Assembly: GCA_947450325.1 (NCBI GenBank)
Contig: CANFUT010000029.1
Location: forward strand, 1-39,864
Direction of reading: 5' to 3'
Source of the DNA: Flavobacteriia bacterium
Lineage (GTDB): Bacteria > Bacteroidota > Bacteroidia > Flavobacteriales_D > Crocinitomicaceae
Length of the DNA: 39,864 nucleotides
In this document: piece after piece, positions 7,265 to 16,567 of the stretch
Layout: every line of letters begins with the position of its first letter
How positions within the stretch are numbered: the stretch's first letter is position 1
Position numbers and translations under genes: made by a program
The notes under the pieces: model-generated
The model's input: only the letters and a program-made list of their open reading frames with translations
What the model was told of the DNA's origin: nothing
The model's database searches: none

Positions 7265-7992
7265 CAGGATTTTGGAGTATTTTGGCTTTAATAGCCGCAG
7301 TTTTGTTGGGTGGATTACTGGTGATTTGGATTGATTCTTACAAGCAAAAAAATCTTATTAAAATCATGCTTGCCTTCAGTGGTGGATTTTTATTGGCCAT
7401 TGCTTTCAATCATTTTTTGCCAGAATTGTATGCCGCACACAATAATTCCATTGGTTTGTATGTCATTCTTGGATTTTTGATTCAGTTGATTTTAGAATAT
7501 TTCTCAGGTGGAATCGAACACGGTCACGTGCACATTCACAAAGGAAAAGCCATGCCTTGGATGTTGTTTATTTCACTTTCGATACATTCAATCGTGGAAG
7601 GAATTCCATTGGCAATTCCTGCGGTTGTAGAAGCTGGACAACATCATTCTCATCTTTCTGGTCATTCGTTGTTGTTGGGAATTATTTTTCACCAAACGCC
7701 CGTTGCAATTGCTTTGATGACTTTGCTTCGAAGTTCAACTTTCAGTCTCAAAAAATCGTGGTTTGTTCTAGGGCTTTTTGCCTTGATGACGCCTTCAGGA
7801 TTGATTTTTGGCTATTTCACGCAAGGTTCTTTAGGATTCATCAACATGGATATTTTGCTTGCGATTGTGGTTGGAATGTTTTTGCACATTTCCACGACGA
7901 TTATCTTCGAAGCAAGCGAAAATCACCGATTTAATCTAGCGAAATTGGCAAGTATTTTTGTCGGAGTTACATTGGCTTTATTGATTCAATAA
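7261..7992 (+). CDS. ZIP family metal transporter
   Basis: The 243-residue membrane protein has about eight hydrophobic segments. The ZIP metal-site helices are visible: LSIHSIVEGIPLAIPA (His-x-x-x-Glu-Gly) and GIIFHQTPVAIALM (His-Gln-x-Pro). A histidine-rich loop, GGIEHGHVHIHKG, and a second one, EAGQHHSHLSGH, lie between helices and probably gather metal. ZIP proteins move Zn2+ or Fe2+ into the cytoplasm. Its ATG overlaps the methyltransferase stop. A weak convergent hairpin follows it. Confidence 0.9.
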   Translation: MTGFWSILALIAAVLLGGLLVIWIDSYKQKNLIKIMLAFSGGFLLAIAFNHFLPELYAAHNNSIGLYVILGFLIQLILEYFSGGIEHGHVHIHKGKAMPWMLFISLSIHSIVEGIPLAIPAVVEAGQHHSHLSGHSLLLGIIFHQTPVAIALMTLLRSSTFSLKKSWFVLGLFALMTPSGLIFGYFTQGSLGFINMDILLAIVVGMFLHISTTIIFEASENHRFNLAKLASIFVGVTLALLIQ

Positions 7993-7996
7993 CCAA

Positions 7997-8019
7997 TTTT
8001 CCCTAAAAGATTTTGGGAA
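7997..8019. terminator. weak convergent hairpin between ZIP and trmB
   Basis: TTCCC-T-AAAA and TTTTGGGAA can pair around a two-base loop with one bulged T, and lie between two converging genes. The stem is imperfect and the flanking T-runs are short. Confidence 0.4.
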
Positions 8020-8025
8020 TTCTTA

Positions 8026-8709
8026 TTATTGGTGAACCCTAAATTTACAATATTTAATCACAGAACCTTTCGCAGTAAACAATTGCTCATAATGCGTTTT
8101 GATATGGAAAATTTCCTTCGTTTTTTCATTCAAATCCGCAGGTAAAGTTCCGTACAAATCCCAAGTCAATTCCAAACAATCGTAGTTGTATTTTTTGATT
8201 TCATTTTCTGTAGATTCAAATAACAAATCGCTGTCAGTTTTTAAATGAACGATGCCATCTTTTTTCAAAATTTGGCGGTATCTGTCGATGAAAAGCTTTG
8301 AAGTCAATCGCTTTTTAGGTTTGTTTGGCTGCGGATCCGAAAATGTCAACCAAATTTCGTCCACTTCTCCTTCAGCGAAATAATCTAGTATAAAATCAAT
8401 TTTAGTACGCAAAAAAGCAACATTTGACAAATTTCGCTCTACTGCATCTTTCGCACCAACCCAAATTCGTGCGCCCTTAATGTCAAGACCAATAAAATTT
8501 TTATTTGGGAAATGATTGGCTAAACCAATTGTATATTCTCCTTTTCCACAGCCTAATTCAAGCACAATTGGATTTTCATTTTTGAAATAATCCTTATTCC
8601 ATTTTCCTTTCAAATCAAAAGGTATCGAATGATCTGAAACCAAAGTTGGTTCGAAAACATTCGACCATTCTTTCATTTCATTAAATCTTCGGAGCTTATT
8701 TTTTGCCAT
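8026..8709 (-). CDS. trmB: tRNA (guanine(46)-N7)-methyltransferase
   Basis: The 227-residue protein shows the TrmB signature: VLELGCGKGEYTIGLA (SAM motif I), NFIGLDIKGAR, and DEIWLTFSDPQPNKPKKR, whose D-P-x-P-K-x-x-x-x-K/R pattern is specific to TrmB. It then has LFIDRYRQIL and a C-terminal THYEQLF-type segment. It makes m7G at position 46 of the tRNA variable loop. The gene stands alone, with its own divergent promoter opposite the response-regulator gene. Confidence 0.96.
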   Translation of the reverse strand: MAKNKLRRFNEMKEWSNVFEPTLVSDHSIPFDLKGKWNKDYFKNENPIVLELGCGKGEYTIGLANHFPNKNFIGLDIKGARIWVGAKDAVERNLSNVAFLRTKIDFILDYFAEGEVDEIWLTFSDPQPNKPKKRLTSKLFIDRYRQILKKDGIVHLKTDSDLLFESTENEIKKYNYDCLELTWDLYGTLPADLNEKTKEIFHIKTHYEQLFTAKGSVIKYCKFRVHQ

Positions 8710-8725
8710 ATTATAAATGTGGGCG

Positions 8726-8733
8726 CAAAGATA
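8726..8733 (-). promoter_or_regulatory. -7 element (TATCTTTG) of trmB
   Basis: TATCTTTG on the minus strand is an exact TAnnTTTG match, 16 bases before the trmB ATG. Confidence 0.55.
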
Positions 8734-8805
8734 CTGTTTCCTCGGAAATATGAAAAATTTAACTTTAGCAATGCTTTTTAAATGAAATCAATTGTTCAAT
8801 TTTAT

Positions 8806-8817
8806 TAACTTTACTTG
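8806..8817 (+). promoter_or_regulatory. possible -7 region of the efflux regulatory genes
   Basis: Two overlapping near-matches occur directly before the ATG at 8820: TAACTTTA (8806-8813) and TACTTG (8812-8817). A TTG at 8792-8794 has 17 bases of spacing to the second. Which one works cannot be decided, and both would give a very short leader. Confidence 0.3.
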
Positions 8818-8819
8818 CG

Positions 8820-9506
8820 ATGAAAATACTGTTGGCAGAAGATGATTTGACAATGAGTCAAAATATTAAAAATTCACTCAAAGAATATGATTTTGAAGTT
8901 GAAGTAGCATTTGATGGCTTGATTGCAGAAAAACTGCTTAAAAAGAATAGCTACGAATGCGTAATTCTTGACATAAATTTGCCGCACAGAAACGGATATG
9001 AAATTTGCCAATTTTTTCGAACGTTCAATAAATCGACACCAGTACTTTATTTAACTGCATTTGATGATTTGGATGATAAAGTTCAAGGATTTGAAAGCGG
9101 GGCAGATGATTATTTGACTAAACCTTTTTATATGAAGGAATTGGTTTTGAGACTGCAATCTTTAATTAAAAGAAGTCATACGAATCAAAATGAAATTCAT
9201 TCTGAAATATTGGTTTTTGGAGACATTGTGATTCACAAGAGAAACAAAGTAGTGAAGCGAAATGAAGTTGAAATCATTTTAACCCCCAGGGAATATCAAA
9301 TTTTACTAAAGTTACTTGAATCTCGCGGTGAAACTGTGAGTAAACAGGATATTATCAAAGAAATTTGGGGAGGATCTTTTGATGCAAATACCAATACGAT
9401 TGAAGTTTACATTAATTTTTTAAGGAATAAAATAGACAAACCTTTTGATAAACATTCAATCAAAACGAAGGTCGGTTACGGCTATTATTTAGATTTTGAA
9501 AAATGA
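8820..9506 (+). CDS. OmpR/PhoB-family response regulator
   Basis: The 228-residue protein has an N-terminal receiver domain with acidic pocket AEDD (residues 6-9), phospho-acceptor Asp51 in CVILDINLP, and Lys101 in YLTKPF. A winged-helix DNA-binding domain follows (~130-228), with [13 protein letters not shown] and [15 protein letters not shown]. It is the first gene of a + strand set that continues with its kinase (4-base overlap) and an RND efflux operon. It most likely controls that operon in response to a metal or other toxic compound, in the manner of CusR. It is not itself metal-binding as far as can be seen. Confidence 0.93.
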   Translation: MKILLAEDDLTMSQNIKNSLKEYDFEVEVAFDGLIAEKLLKKNSYECVILDINLPHRNGYEICQFFRTFNKSTPVLYLTAFDDLDDKVQGFESGADDYLTKPFYMKELVLRLQSLIKRSHTNQNEIHSEILVFGDIVIHKRNKVVKRNEVEIILTPREYQILLKLLESRGETVSKQDIIKEIWGGSFDANTNTIEVYINFLRNKIDKPFDKHSIKTKVGYGYYLDFEK

Positions 9507-10876
9507 GAATTAGGAATAAAATATTGGTTTACTTTTCATTTTCATCGATTACTTTGATGGGAATTTCATTTTTGCTGATTTATTCTCTTTTTTCAGAATA
9601 TCGAATTGAACAATTTCACCAAAGAATATCAGATCAGGTCAAAACAACGATCAAATTATTGGCAAAAACCAAAGCATTTGACCAGGAATTAATTCAAGCA
9701 TTAGACCAATTCACAATCAATAATCTTTACAAGGAAAAAATATTGATTTACAACAGTAAGAAGGAATTAATTTACTCGAGTTTAGATGACACAAAAATTG
9801 CATTTCCTCATTTTATTTTGCAACAGCTTTCTGCTAGAAGAAAACAAATTGAGACTTCAGATTATGGTTATGATTTAGTTGGAGTTTATTTTTCATTTAA
9901 AGGGAAAACCTTTTATGGAATTGCAAAAGCATTTGATAAAACTGGTAAACAAAAGATTCATTTTTTGAAATATGTGTTGGGTTCACTTTATCTAATCATT
10001 TCTTCTGTGATTTTATTAGTTTCATATTTACTTTCTAAACAAATTTCTAGACCACTGAATAAGATGGCTGATGACATGGTGAATATCTCCATCGGAAATC
10101 AAAAAAACTTTATTGAAGTTCCTGAAAGTAAAGATGAAATAAATGTTTTAGCGAATCAATTTAATGCATTGATGTCTAGATTAAATGAAGCATTTTCTTT
10201 CCAAAAGCACGCTGTGCATCATATTTCACATGAACTCAAAACGCCCATTGCTATTTTGGTTTCGAACTTCGAACAAATGGAAAATGAAACCAACGTTGAT
10301 AAAATACAAAATTGGCTTAAATCCCAAAAAGAAGACACCAAATATCTCAGTGAAATTATCAATGCATTGTTAGAGATTTCAAAAGTTGATTCAGGAAGTC
10401 AGGTACTTTCAGAGAAAATACGAATGGATGATTTAATATTTGATGTAATTGAAGAACTGAAAATGATACAGCCATCTTTTCAGTTTGAAATTATTTTAAG
10501 TAATTCAATTTCTAATGAAACCGATTTAGTTTTAGATGGAAATAAAAAATTGTTGAGAATGGTGGTTTTAAATCTCTGTGTAAATGCAATTCAATACAGT
10601 TCAATTTCCAATGCAAAAATTGTTTTGTCAACAGAGAATAATGCTTTAAACATTGATTTTATTAATCAAGGGAAAGTAATTTTAGATCAAGAAAAACAGT
10701 ACATTTTCCAACATTTTTTCAGAGGAAAAAACAGTTTAGGAAAAAGAGGATTTGGTCTTGGTTTGGTTTTAATTGGCAAAATCTTGCAAATCCACGGTGG
10801 TACAATTGAATATAAAACACCAAGTGAAAACTCCAACGTATTTTCAATTGGTTTTCCAGCAGCCAACAAAGGTTAA
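9503..10876 (+). CDS. sensor histidine kinase
   Basis: The 457-residue kinase has a first membrane helix (~9-30), a small extracytoplasmic sensor domain (~31-155), a second helix (~156-177) and a HAMP linker (~178-230). The HisKA phospho-acceptor is His243 in [12 protein letters not shown]. The HATPase domain has an N-box, [11 protein letters not shown], and a G-box, [13 protein letters not shown], near the end. It starts inside the response regulator's stop (ATGA), so the two are coupled. The sensor domain has no histidine or cysteine cluster that would reveal the signal. By context it senses a metal or envelope toxicant. Confidence 0.93.
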   Translation: MRIRNKILVYFSFSSITLMGISFLLIYSLFSEYRIEQFHQRISDQVKTTIKLLAKTKAFDQELIQALDQFTINNLYKEKILIYNSKKELIYSSLDDTKIAFPHFILQQLSARRKQIETSDYGYDLVGVYFSFKGKTFYGIAKAFDKTGKQKIHFLKYVLGSLYLIISSVILLVSYLLSKQISRPLNKMADDMVNISIGNQKNFIEVPESKDEINVLANQFNALMSRLNEAFSFQKHAVHHISHELKTPIAILVSNFEQMENETNVDKIQNWLKSQKEDTKYLSEIINALLEISKVDSGSQVLSEKIRMDDLIFDVIEELKMIQPSFQFEIILSNSISNETDLVLDGNKKLLRMVVLNLCVNAIQYSSISNAKIVLSTENNALNIDFINQGKVILDQEKQYIFQHFFRGKNSLGKRGFGLGLVLIGKILQIHGGTIEYKTPSENSNVFSIGFPAANKG

Positions 10877-10903
10877 AAACCTACTAAATTCGGTAGTTTT
10901 AAG
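10874..10903 (+). terminator. imperfect hairpin after the kinase gene
   Basis: AAAA-C-CTAC pairs with GTAG-TTTT around an 8-base loop, with one bulged C. It starts on the kinase stop codon. It may attenuate read-through into the tolC-like gene, or be part of the regulatory region, because its right arm includes the first TTTAAG copy. Confidence 0.35.
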
Positions 10904-10935
10904 ATAACTTTTATTTTCTTTAAGTTTTTTTTAAG
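10898..10935 (+). promoter_or_regulatory. phased TTTAAG direct repeats, putative response-regulator operator
   Basis: TTTAAG occurs at 10898, 10919 and 10930. The spacings of 21 and 11 bases correspond to two and one helical turns. OmpR/PhoB-type regulators bind tandem direct repeats one turn apart, and the last two copies end 11 bases before a candidate -7 element. Binding by the neighbouring regulator is inferred. Confidence 0.45.
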
Positions 10936-10946
10936 GTCGTTGAACT

Positions 10947-10954
10947 GAACTTTG
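10947..10954 (+). promoter_or_regulatory. candidate -7 element (GAACTTTG) of the efflux operon
   Basis: GAACTTTG differs from TAnnTTTG only at the first base. A weak -7 would fit a promoter that needs an activator bound at the TTTAAG repeats just upstream. Transcription would begin ~15-20 bases before the ATG at 10978. Confidence 0.4.
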
Positions 10955-10977
10955 TGGCTCAATTACAAAGCGAAGTT

Positions 10978-12231
10978 ATGCGATTTTCAAAAACACTGTT
11001 TTTACTATTTTTGCTAGCCTTTACAAGCAAGGCTTTTTGTAGCGATACACTAACCCTTTCATTGCAGCAAGCTGACAGTACTTTTTTAATCAAAAATTTT
11101 GATTTATTAGTTGCAGGATTGAATATTGATGCCAAAAAGGCCATGATCATTCAAGCGAAATTATATCCCAATCCTATTTTTACAACAGAAGTAAACGCAT
11201 ATGATCCTAATGCACAAAAAGCATTTCACATCGGACCATCAGGGCAAAAAGGATATCAGCTGAGTCAGTTAATTCTTTTAGGTGGAAAAAGAAAATCTTG
11301 GATTGATTTGGCGAAAAAAGAAACGAATATCGCGGAGCTTGAATTTCAAGATTTGTTGAAAAACTTAAAATATCAACTTCGGACAAGTTTATATTATTTA
11401 GACCAACAAGCTTCCTTGATTCATAAATACGACAACCAAATTGGTTTACTCTCAAAAATCATCGAAGTATACGAAGTGCAATCTCAAAAAGGAAATTTGC
11501 CGCTCAAAGATGTTGTCAGACTCAAAGGATTGAGTTTGAATTTACGCAGTCAAAAAGCTGAATTGATTAGACAATATACTGATGAAATGCTCAAAGTGCA
11601 ATTATTATTGCAAACAGATCAAATTATCAAACCAAATATTTCTACAGCCTATTTTTCTCAGAAAATCAAAGTGCTTTCTGAAACAAATTTACTTCAAGAA
11701 GCGAGGGCAAATAGACCAGATTTTTTGATGACAAAAACCTATAAAGAATGGGCAGATCAAGCATTGATTTTGGAAAAAAAGATGGCAATTCCTGATGTAA
11801 ATATATTCAGTTCCTACGACCAAAGAGGAGGAGCTTTTGCAAATCAAGTAAATGTTGGTTTGAGTATCGCTTTACCCACTTGGAATCGCAATCAAGGAAA
11901 TATCAAAATGGCAGAGATTGTTCAATCGCAAAAAAGCATTGAAATTCAGCAAAAAGAAATTCAAGTTGAAACAGAAGTAAAAGGATATTTCTCAAACTAC
12001 AATCGCGCTGTCAAAGATTTTGAATTGGCAAATCAATTATACAACGATGATTTTGATTTCACTGCACAAGGAATGATTCAAAGTTTTCAAAAAGGAAATA
12101 TCGGGCTCATCGAATTTGTAGATTTTTTCGAGTCTTACAACGAAGCTTTGGGAGATTATTCTAAAATCAAAGTGCAACTCGGAATCGCGTCGGAACAACT
12201 GAATTTTACAATTGGCCGTGACGTTTTGTAG
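10978..12231 (+). CDS. TolC/CusC-type outer-membrane efflux channel
   Basis: Starting at ATG 10978 gives 417 residues with a clean signal peptide (MRFSKTLFLLFLLAFTSKAFC). An in-frame GTG at 10954 would put eight extra residues before it and overlaps the candidate promoter. The sequence shows the two-fold outer-membrane efflux protein pattern: long helices with AKLYPNPIF and TRL-like QLSQLILLGGKRK in the first half, and ANRPDFLM and VGLSIALPTWNRNQGNI in the second. The P-x-W-N-R-N-Q-G motif is characteristic of CzcC/CusC proteins of heavy-metal pumps. It forms the outer-membrane exit of the tripartite pump with the next two genes, 39 bases downstream. Confidence 0.92.
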   Translation: MRFSKTLFLLFLLAFTSKAFCSDTLTLSLQQADSTFLIKNFDLLVAGLNIDAKKAMIIQAKLYPNPIFTTEVNAYDPNAQKAFHIGPSGQKGYQLSQLILLGGKRKSWIDLAKKETNIAELEFQDLLKNLKYQLRTSLYYLDQQASLIHKYDNQIGLLSKIIEVYEVQSQKGNLPLKDVVRLKGLSLNLRSQKAELIRQYTDEMLKVQLLLQTDQIIKPNISTAYFSQKIKVLSETNLLQEARANRPDFLMTKTYKEWADQALILEKKMAIPDVNIFSSYDQRGGAFANQVNVGLSIALPTWNRNQGNIKMAEIVQSQKSIEIQQKEIQVETEVKGYFSNYNRAVKDFELANQLYNDDFDFTAQGMIQSFQKGNIGLIEFVDFFESYNEALGDYSKIKVQLGIASEQLNFTIGRDVL

Positions 12232-12270
12232 TCACTTCTACTTTACATCAAAATAAAAACAAGCATAAAC

Positions 12271-13365
12271 ATGAACAAAAAAACAATTATTTTTCAAACA
12301 TTGGTTTTCTTTATTTCAACTATTTTCTCAGCATGTACAAGCAATAAAAATACACTTGAAAAGGACGTTGCTTTCAGAATGAGCGACACGATGATTAAAA
12401 AATGTCCGATAGAAACTGTTCAAAAAAGTCCTGTATTGAGTGAAATGCGCTTGTTTGGGAAAATTGAACCAGACAACAATAAAATGGCACAAGTATATTC
12501 TGTTTTGGGCGGAAATGTCGTTAGTATTCATGTTGAATTGGGTGATTACGTTCATAAAGGTGAAGTTTTAGCTGTCATCAAAAGTACTGAAGTTGCTGAA
12601 TTTCAGAAGGAATTGATCAATGCTAAAAGCGATTTAGCCTTGGCTGAAAAAAACCTTCAAGTTGCCAAGGAATTAAATACAAGCAAACTGAACTCTGATA
12701 GAGATGTTCACATTGCAGAACGTGAAGTTGAAAATGCCCGCAGTGAATTAAATAGAATTAAAGAAGTTTATAGCATTTACAAACTTGACAAAGGTTCAAC
12801 ATTTAAGATTGTTGCTCCCATGAGTGGTTTTGTGGTTCAAAAAGCAATCAATCAAAATGAATTGATTCGACCTGATCAAACTGGAGTTTTGTTTTCAATC
12901 GCAGAAATCAATGAAGTTTGGGTAATGGCTTATGTCAATGAAAGCGATATTTCAAACATCAAATTGGGCTACGAAGCTGAAGTGAGCACCTTAAGTTTTC
13001 CGGATGAAATTTACCACGGAAAAATTGACAAAATTTTCAATACGATTGATCCTGAAACAAAAGCGATGAAAGTGCGCGTTCGAATTCCAAATGCATCTTT
13101 CAAACTAAAGCCAGACATGAATGCAACCATTGTTGTTAAAAACACAGAAAAAGAAACCATGGTAGCGATTCCTTCATCAGCAGTGATTTTTGATAAGAAC
13201 AAAAATTGGGTGATGGTTTTTAAAGACCGATCAAATATTGAAACTAGAAAAATTGAAATTTATCGCACTGTGGGAGATGTTTCTTTTATTCAACATGGAT
13301 TAAAATCTGGCGAGCAAATCATTGTGAAAAATGGACTTTTCATTTACGATGCATTGAATGATTAA
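12271..13365 (+). CDS. CusB/CzcB-type periplasmic adaptor lipoprotein
   Basis: The 364-residue adaptor has a signal sequence ending in a lipobox-like IFSAC, with Cys22 as the likely lipidated residue. The lipoyl/hairpin domain is visible in GGNVVSIHVELGDYVHKGEVLAVI (first half) and GFVVQKAINQNELIRPDQ (second half). A coiled helical hairpin lies between them (~110-165), and a beta-barrel follows with VWVMAYVNESDI and IDPETKAMKVRVRI. HlyD-family adaptors link the inner-membrane RND pump to the TolC-like channel. The metal-binding methionines of CusB are not obvious. It is translated from the same operon, 43 bases before the pump gene. Confidence 0.92.
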   Translation: MNKKTIIFQTLVFFISTIFSACTSNKNTLEKDVAFRMSDTMIKKCPIETVQKSPVLSEMRLFGKIEPDNNKMAQVYSVLGGNVVSIHVELGDYVHKGEVLAVIKSTEVAEFQKELINAKSDLALAEKNLQVAKELNTSKLNSDRDVHIAEREVENARSELNRIKEVYSIYKLDKGSTFKIVAPMSGFVVQKAINQNELIRPDQTGVLFSIAEINEVWVMAYVNESDISNIKLGYEAEVSTLSFPDEIYHGKIDKIFNTIDPETKAMKVRVRIPNASFKLKPDMNATIVVKNTEKETMVAIPSSAVIFDKNKNWVMVFKDRSNIETRKIEIYRTVGDVSFIQHGLKSGEQIIVKNGLFIYDALND

Positions 13366-13408
13366 TCATCTTTCAAAAGCAATTTATTTCCTTAAAAATT
13401 AAAGCATC

Positions 13409-16400
13409 ATGAATAAGTTCATAAAAAATATCCTTTCTTTTTCCCTGAAAAACAAATTCTTTACTTTTTTCTGGGTGGGCATTTTGGTGATCAGCGGAGT
13501 CATCAGTTATATCAATATTCCAATTGAAGCTTTTCCAGACGTTACCAATACACAAATTATAGTTGTAACAGAATGGAACGGTCGATCTGCTGAGGAAGTG
13601 GAAAGATTTGTCACAACGCCAATCGAAATTGCCATGAATAGTGTGCAAAGAAAAACGAATGTGCGTAGTGTCACAATGTTTGGATTGTCGGTTATCAAAA
13701 TCATTTTTGACGATGATGTTGACGATTTTTTTGCCAGACAGCAAGTCAACAATCAACTTCGAAATGTGCAATTGCCTGAAGGAATTGAACCAGATGTGCA
13801 ACCGCCTTATGGACCAACAGGTGAAATTTTCCGATATTCATTGAAAAGCAGCGAGCGAGATTCGAAAGAATTACTGACCATTCAAAATTGGACGATTGAT
13901 AGACAATTGAGAGCAGTACCCGGTGTGGCTGATGTTGTTGCTTTTGGTGGACGAGAAAAAACGTTTGAAATTGCTGTTGATCCAGTAAAACTTCAAAAAT
14001 ACAATCTTACACCTTTGGAATTGTATGATGCTGTTTCAAAATCAAATCTCAATGTTGGTGGAGATGTAATTGAAAAAAGTGGACAAGCATACGTTGTTCG
14101 CGGCTTGGGTTTGTATACTTCTATTCGCGATATCGAAAATACCATTGTTGATGATTTCAACGGAAATCCTTTGTTGGTCAAGAATGTGGCAGATGTGATT
14201 GAAAGCAACAATCCTCGGGTTGGACAAGTTGGTTTAGACAAAAACGATGATGTCGTAGAGGGAATTGTGGTGATGCGCAAGGGCGAAAATCCAAGTGATG
14301 TTTTAAAAGCAGTAAAAGATAAAGTCAATGAATTGAATACCGAAATTTTGCCAAGCGATGTCAAAATGGAAACTTTTTATGACCGAGATCGATTGATGAC
14401 GTATTGTACTGATACCGTGATGCACAATTTGTTGGAAGGAATCATTTTGGTGACTGTAATTGTATTCATCTTTTTGGCAGATTGGCGGACAACTTTAATT
14501 GTTTCTATCATTATTCCACTAGCATTGCTTTTTGCTTTCATGTGCCTAAAAATGATGGGCATGAGTGCGAATTTATTGTCACTCGGCGCTGTTGATTTTG
14601 GGATTATCATTGACGGAGCCGTCGTCATGGTCGAAGGACTTTTTGTGATGCTTGCGCACAGAGCTCAAGAGGAAGGAATGTCGAAATTTAATAAACTCTC
14701 TAAATTAGGAATGATTAGAAAAACGGGTTCTGAAATGGGCAAGGCGATTTTCTTCTCTAAATTAATTATCATTTCGGCACTTTTACCCATTTTTGCTTTT
14801 CAAAAAGTAGAAGGGAAAATGTTTTCTCCTTTGGCATTTACCTTGGGATTTGCATTGCTTGGCGCCTTGTTATTTACTTTGACTTTAGTTCCTGTTTTGA
14901 GTGCAATTTTACTTAAAAAGAATGTCAAAGAAAGAGAGAATTTTGTGATTCGATTTTTCAATGTAAATGTGAGTCGTGCTTTCGCTTGGACTTTCAAAAA
15001 TAAATCAATTGCAATTACTGTTTCCCTCGTTTTATTTGCATTGACGATGTTTTCCACCCGATGGCTTGGTTCAGAGTTTTTGCCACCGTTAAACGAAGGT
15101 GCTTTGTGGGTGGAAGCGAAATTGCCAATGAGTACCTCTTTGCCAGAAACGGTAAAAATGGTTCATATCTTAAGAAATGAATTGAATACATTTCAAGAAG
15201 TGAATGGCGTTTTGTCTCAAACAGGAAGAAGCAACGATGGAACTGACCCAAGTGGATTTTATTACGTTCAAATGCAAGTAAATCTAAAACCAAAAGAAGA
15301 GTGGAAAGAGAAAATCACCATGGATCAGTTGGTAGAAAAGATGGACAAAAAACTCAAAAAATACCAAGGCATCAATTACAATTATTCTCAACCAATTATT
15401 GACAATGTGGCGGAAGCTGTGGCAGGAATGAATGCTTCGAATGCAGTCAAAATTTATGGTGACGATTTGGAAAAATTAGACCATTTGGCAAACAAGGTAC
15501 TGAGTCAAATCAAAAAGGTGCAAGGTGTGAAAGATGTTGGAATTTTGAGAAACATTGGTCAACCAGAAATAAGCATTTCTTTGGATGAAGAAAAAATGGC
15601 GATTTATGGCATAACCAAATCGGATGCACAAGCTGTAATTGAAATGGCAATTGGAGGAAAAACTGCGACGATTATGTATGAAGGTGAAAAGAAATTTGAC
15701 CTTCGTATTCGATTCAAGCAAGCATTCAGACGCAATGAATCTGACATCATGATGTTGATGATTCCAACTATTCACGGAACTAAAATTCCTTTGAAAGAAA
15801 TTGCTTCAATTGGAACATTTACAGGTCCGGCATTTATTTACCGCGACAATACTAAACGATTTATTGGTGTGAAATTTTCAGTGCGCGAGCGAGATTTGGG
15901 AAGCACGATTGCAGAAGCACAAGCTTTGGTTGCGAAAAATGTAAAGTTTCCCGATGGTTATACTGTAAAATGGGCAGGTGAATTTGAAAATCAAATCAGG
16001 GCGAGTGCCAGATTGGGGCAAGTTGTACCAGTTAGTTTGATTTTGATTTTTGTCTTATTGTTTGTGATGTTTGGAAACGCCAAAGATGCAGGTTATGTCT
16101 TGATTAATGTTCCTTTTGCCTTGATTGGAGGAATTTTAGCTTTGCACTTAACTGGAATCAATTTTGGGATTTCCGCAGGAGTTGGATTCATCGCTTTACT
16201 TGGGATTTGTGTGCAAAATGGGGTGATTTTGATCAGCGAATTTCAAAAACAAGCAAAAAAAATGAATTCACTTGCTGAAGCAATTCAAGTTGGAGTGAAG
16301 AACAGAATTCGACCAGTTGTGATGACAGCATTGATGGCAGCCATTGGTTTACTTCCTGCTGCGATGAGTTCAGGAATTGGTTCAGAAAGTCAAAAACCGT

Positions 16401-16501
16401 TGGCCATTGTTATTATTGGCGGATTGGTTACAGCAACACTTTTCACATTGTTGATTTTCCCAATTATTTACTTCAAAGCGTTAACAAGAAGGCATAAATA
16501 G
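13409..16501 (+). CDS. CusA/CzcA-type heavy-metal efflux RND pump
   Basis: The 1030-residue protein has the full RND layout: a first membrane helix, a large periplasmic loop, helices 2-6, a second loop, and helices 8-12. The TM4 motif VDFGIIIDGAVVMVEG (~395-410) has the acidic pair that marks the heavy-metal (HME) subfamily. AFPDVTNTQI, GRSAEEVERFVTTPIE and ISEFQKQAK are also typical. In the second loop, SNDGTDPSGFYYVQ (~610) has the TDP sequence of Czc-type pumps rather than the methionine-rich CusA site, so divalent ions (Co/Zn/Cd/Ni) are more likely than Cu/Ag. That substrate call is tentative. It is the last gene of the five-gene locus. Confidence 0.94.
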   Translation: MNKFIKNILSFSLKNKFFTFFWVGILVISGVISYINIPIEAFPDVTNTQIIVVTEWNGRSAEEVERFVTTPIEIAMNSVQRKTNVRSVTMFGLSVIKIIFDDDVDDFFARQQVNNQLRNVQLPEGIEPDVQPPYGPTGEIFRYSLKSSERDSKELLTIQNWTIDRQLRAVPGVADVVAFGGREKTFEIAVDPVKLQKYNLTPLELYDAVSKSNLNVGGDVIEKSGQAYVVRGLGLYTSIRDIENTIVDDFNGNPLLVKNVADVIESNNPRVGQVGLDKNDDVVEGIVVMRKGENPSDVLKAVKDKVNELNTEILPSDVKMETFYDRDRLMTYCTDTVMHNLLEGIILVTVIVFIFLADWRTTLIVSIIIPLALLFAFMCLKMMGMSANLLSLGAVDFGIIIDGAVVMVEGLFVMLAHRAQEEGMSKFNKLSKLGMIRKTGSEMGKAIFFSKLIIISALLPIFAFQKVEGKMFSPLAFTLGFALLGALLFTLTLVPVLSAILLKKNVKERENFVIRFFNVNVSRAFAWTFKNKSIAITVSLVLFALTMFSTRWLGSEFLPPLNEGALWVEAKLPMSTSLPETVKMVHILRNELNTFQEVNGVLSQTGRSNDGTDPSGFYYVQMQVNLKPKEEWKEKITMDQLVEKMDKKLKKYQGINYNYSQPIIDNVAEAVAGMNASNAVKIYGDDLEKLDHLANKVLSQIKKVQGVKDVGILRNIGQPEISISLDEEKMAIYGITKSDAQAVIEMAIGGKTATIMYEGEKKFDLRIRFKQAFRRNESDIMMLMIPTIHGTKIPLKEIASIGTFTGPAFIYRDNTKRFIGVKFSVRERDLGSTIAEAQALVAKNVKFPDGYTVKWAGEFENQIRASARLGQVVPVSLILIFVLLFVMFGNAKDAGYVLINVPFALIGGILALHLTGINFGISAGVGFIALLGICVQNGVILISEFQKQAKKMNSLAEAIQVGVKNRIRPVVMTALMAAIGLLPAAMSSGIGSESQKPLAIVIIGGLVTATLFTLLIFPIIYFKALTRRHK

Positions 16502-16555
16502 AAATGAATTTGAATTAAAAGTAATTTTAGCAAGTTAAACAATCAAAGAATTAAA

Positions 16556-16563
16556 TACCTTTG
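16556..16563 (+). promoter_or_regulatory. -7 element (TACCTTTG) abutting the glycosyltransferase start
   Basis: TACCTTTG is an exact TAnnTTTG match ending four bases before the GTG at 16568. If it is used, transcription starts within the first codons. Then either the mRNA is leaderless or the true start is the GTG at 16598, just before the conserved LISPLNWGMGH. Confidence 0.5.
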
Positions 16564-16567
16564 ATTT

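Noticed and set aside
10954-10977. GTG start for the TolC-like gene
   Set aside because: It would put eight residues before a perfect signal peptide and would begin within the candidate -7 element. ATG 10978 is better.
13373-13801. Minus-strand frame over the start of the RND pump gene
   Set aside because: It overlaps the clearly coding pump frame and has a His/Asn-rich composition typical of antisense translation.
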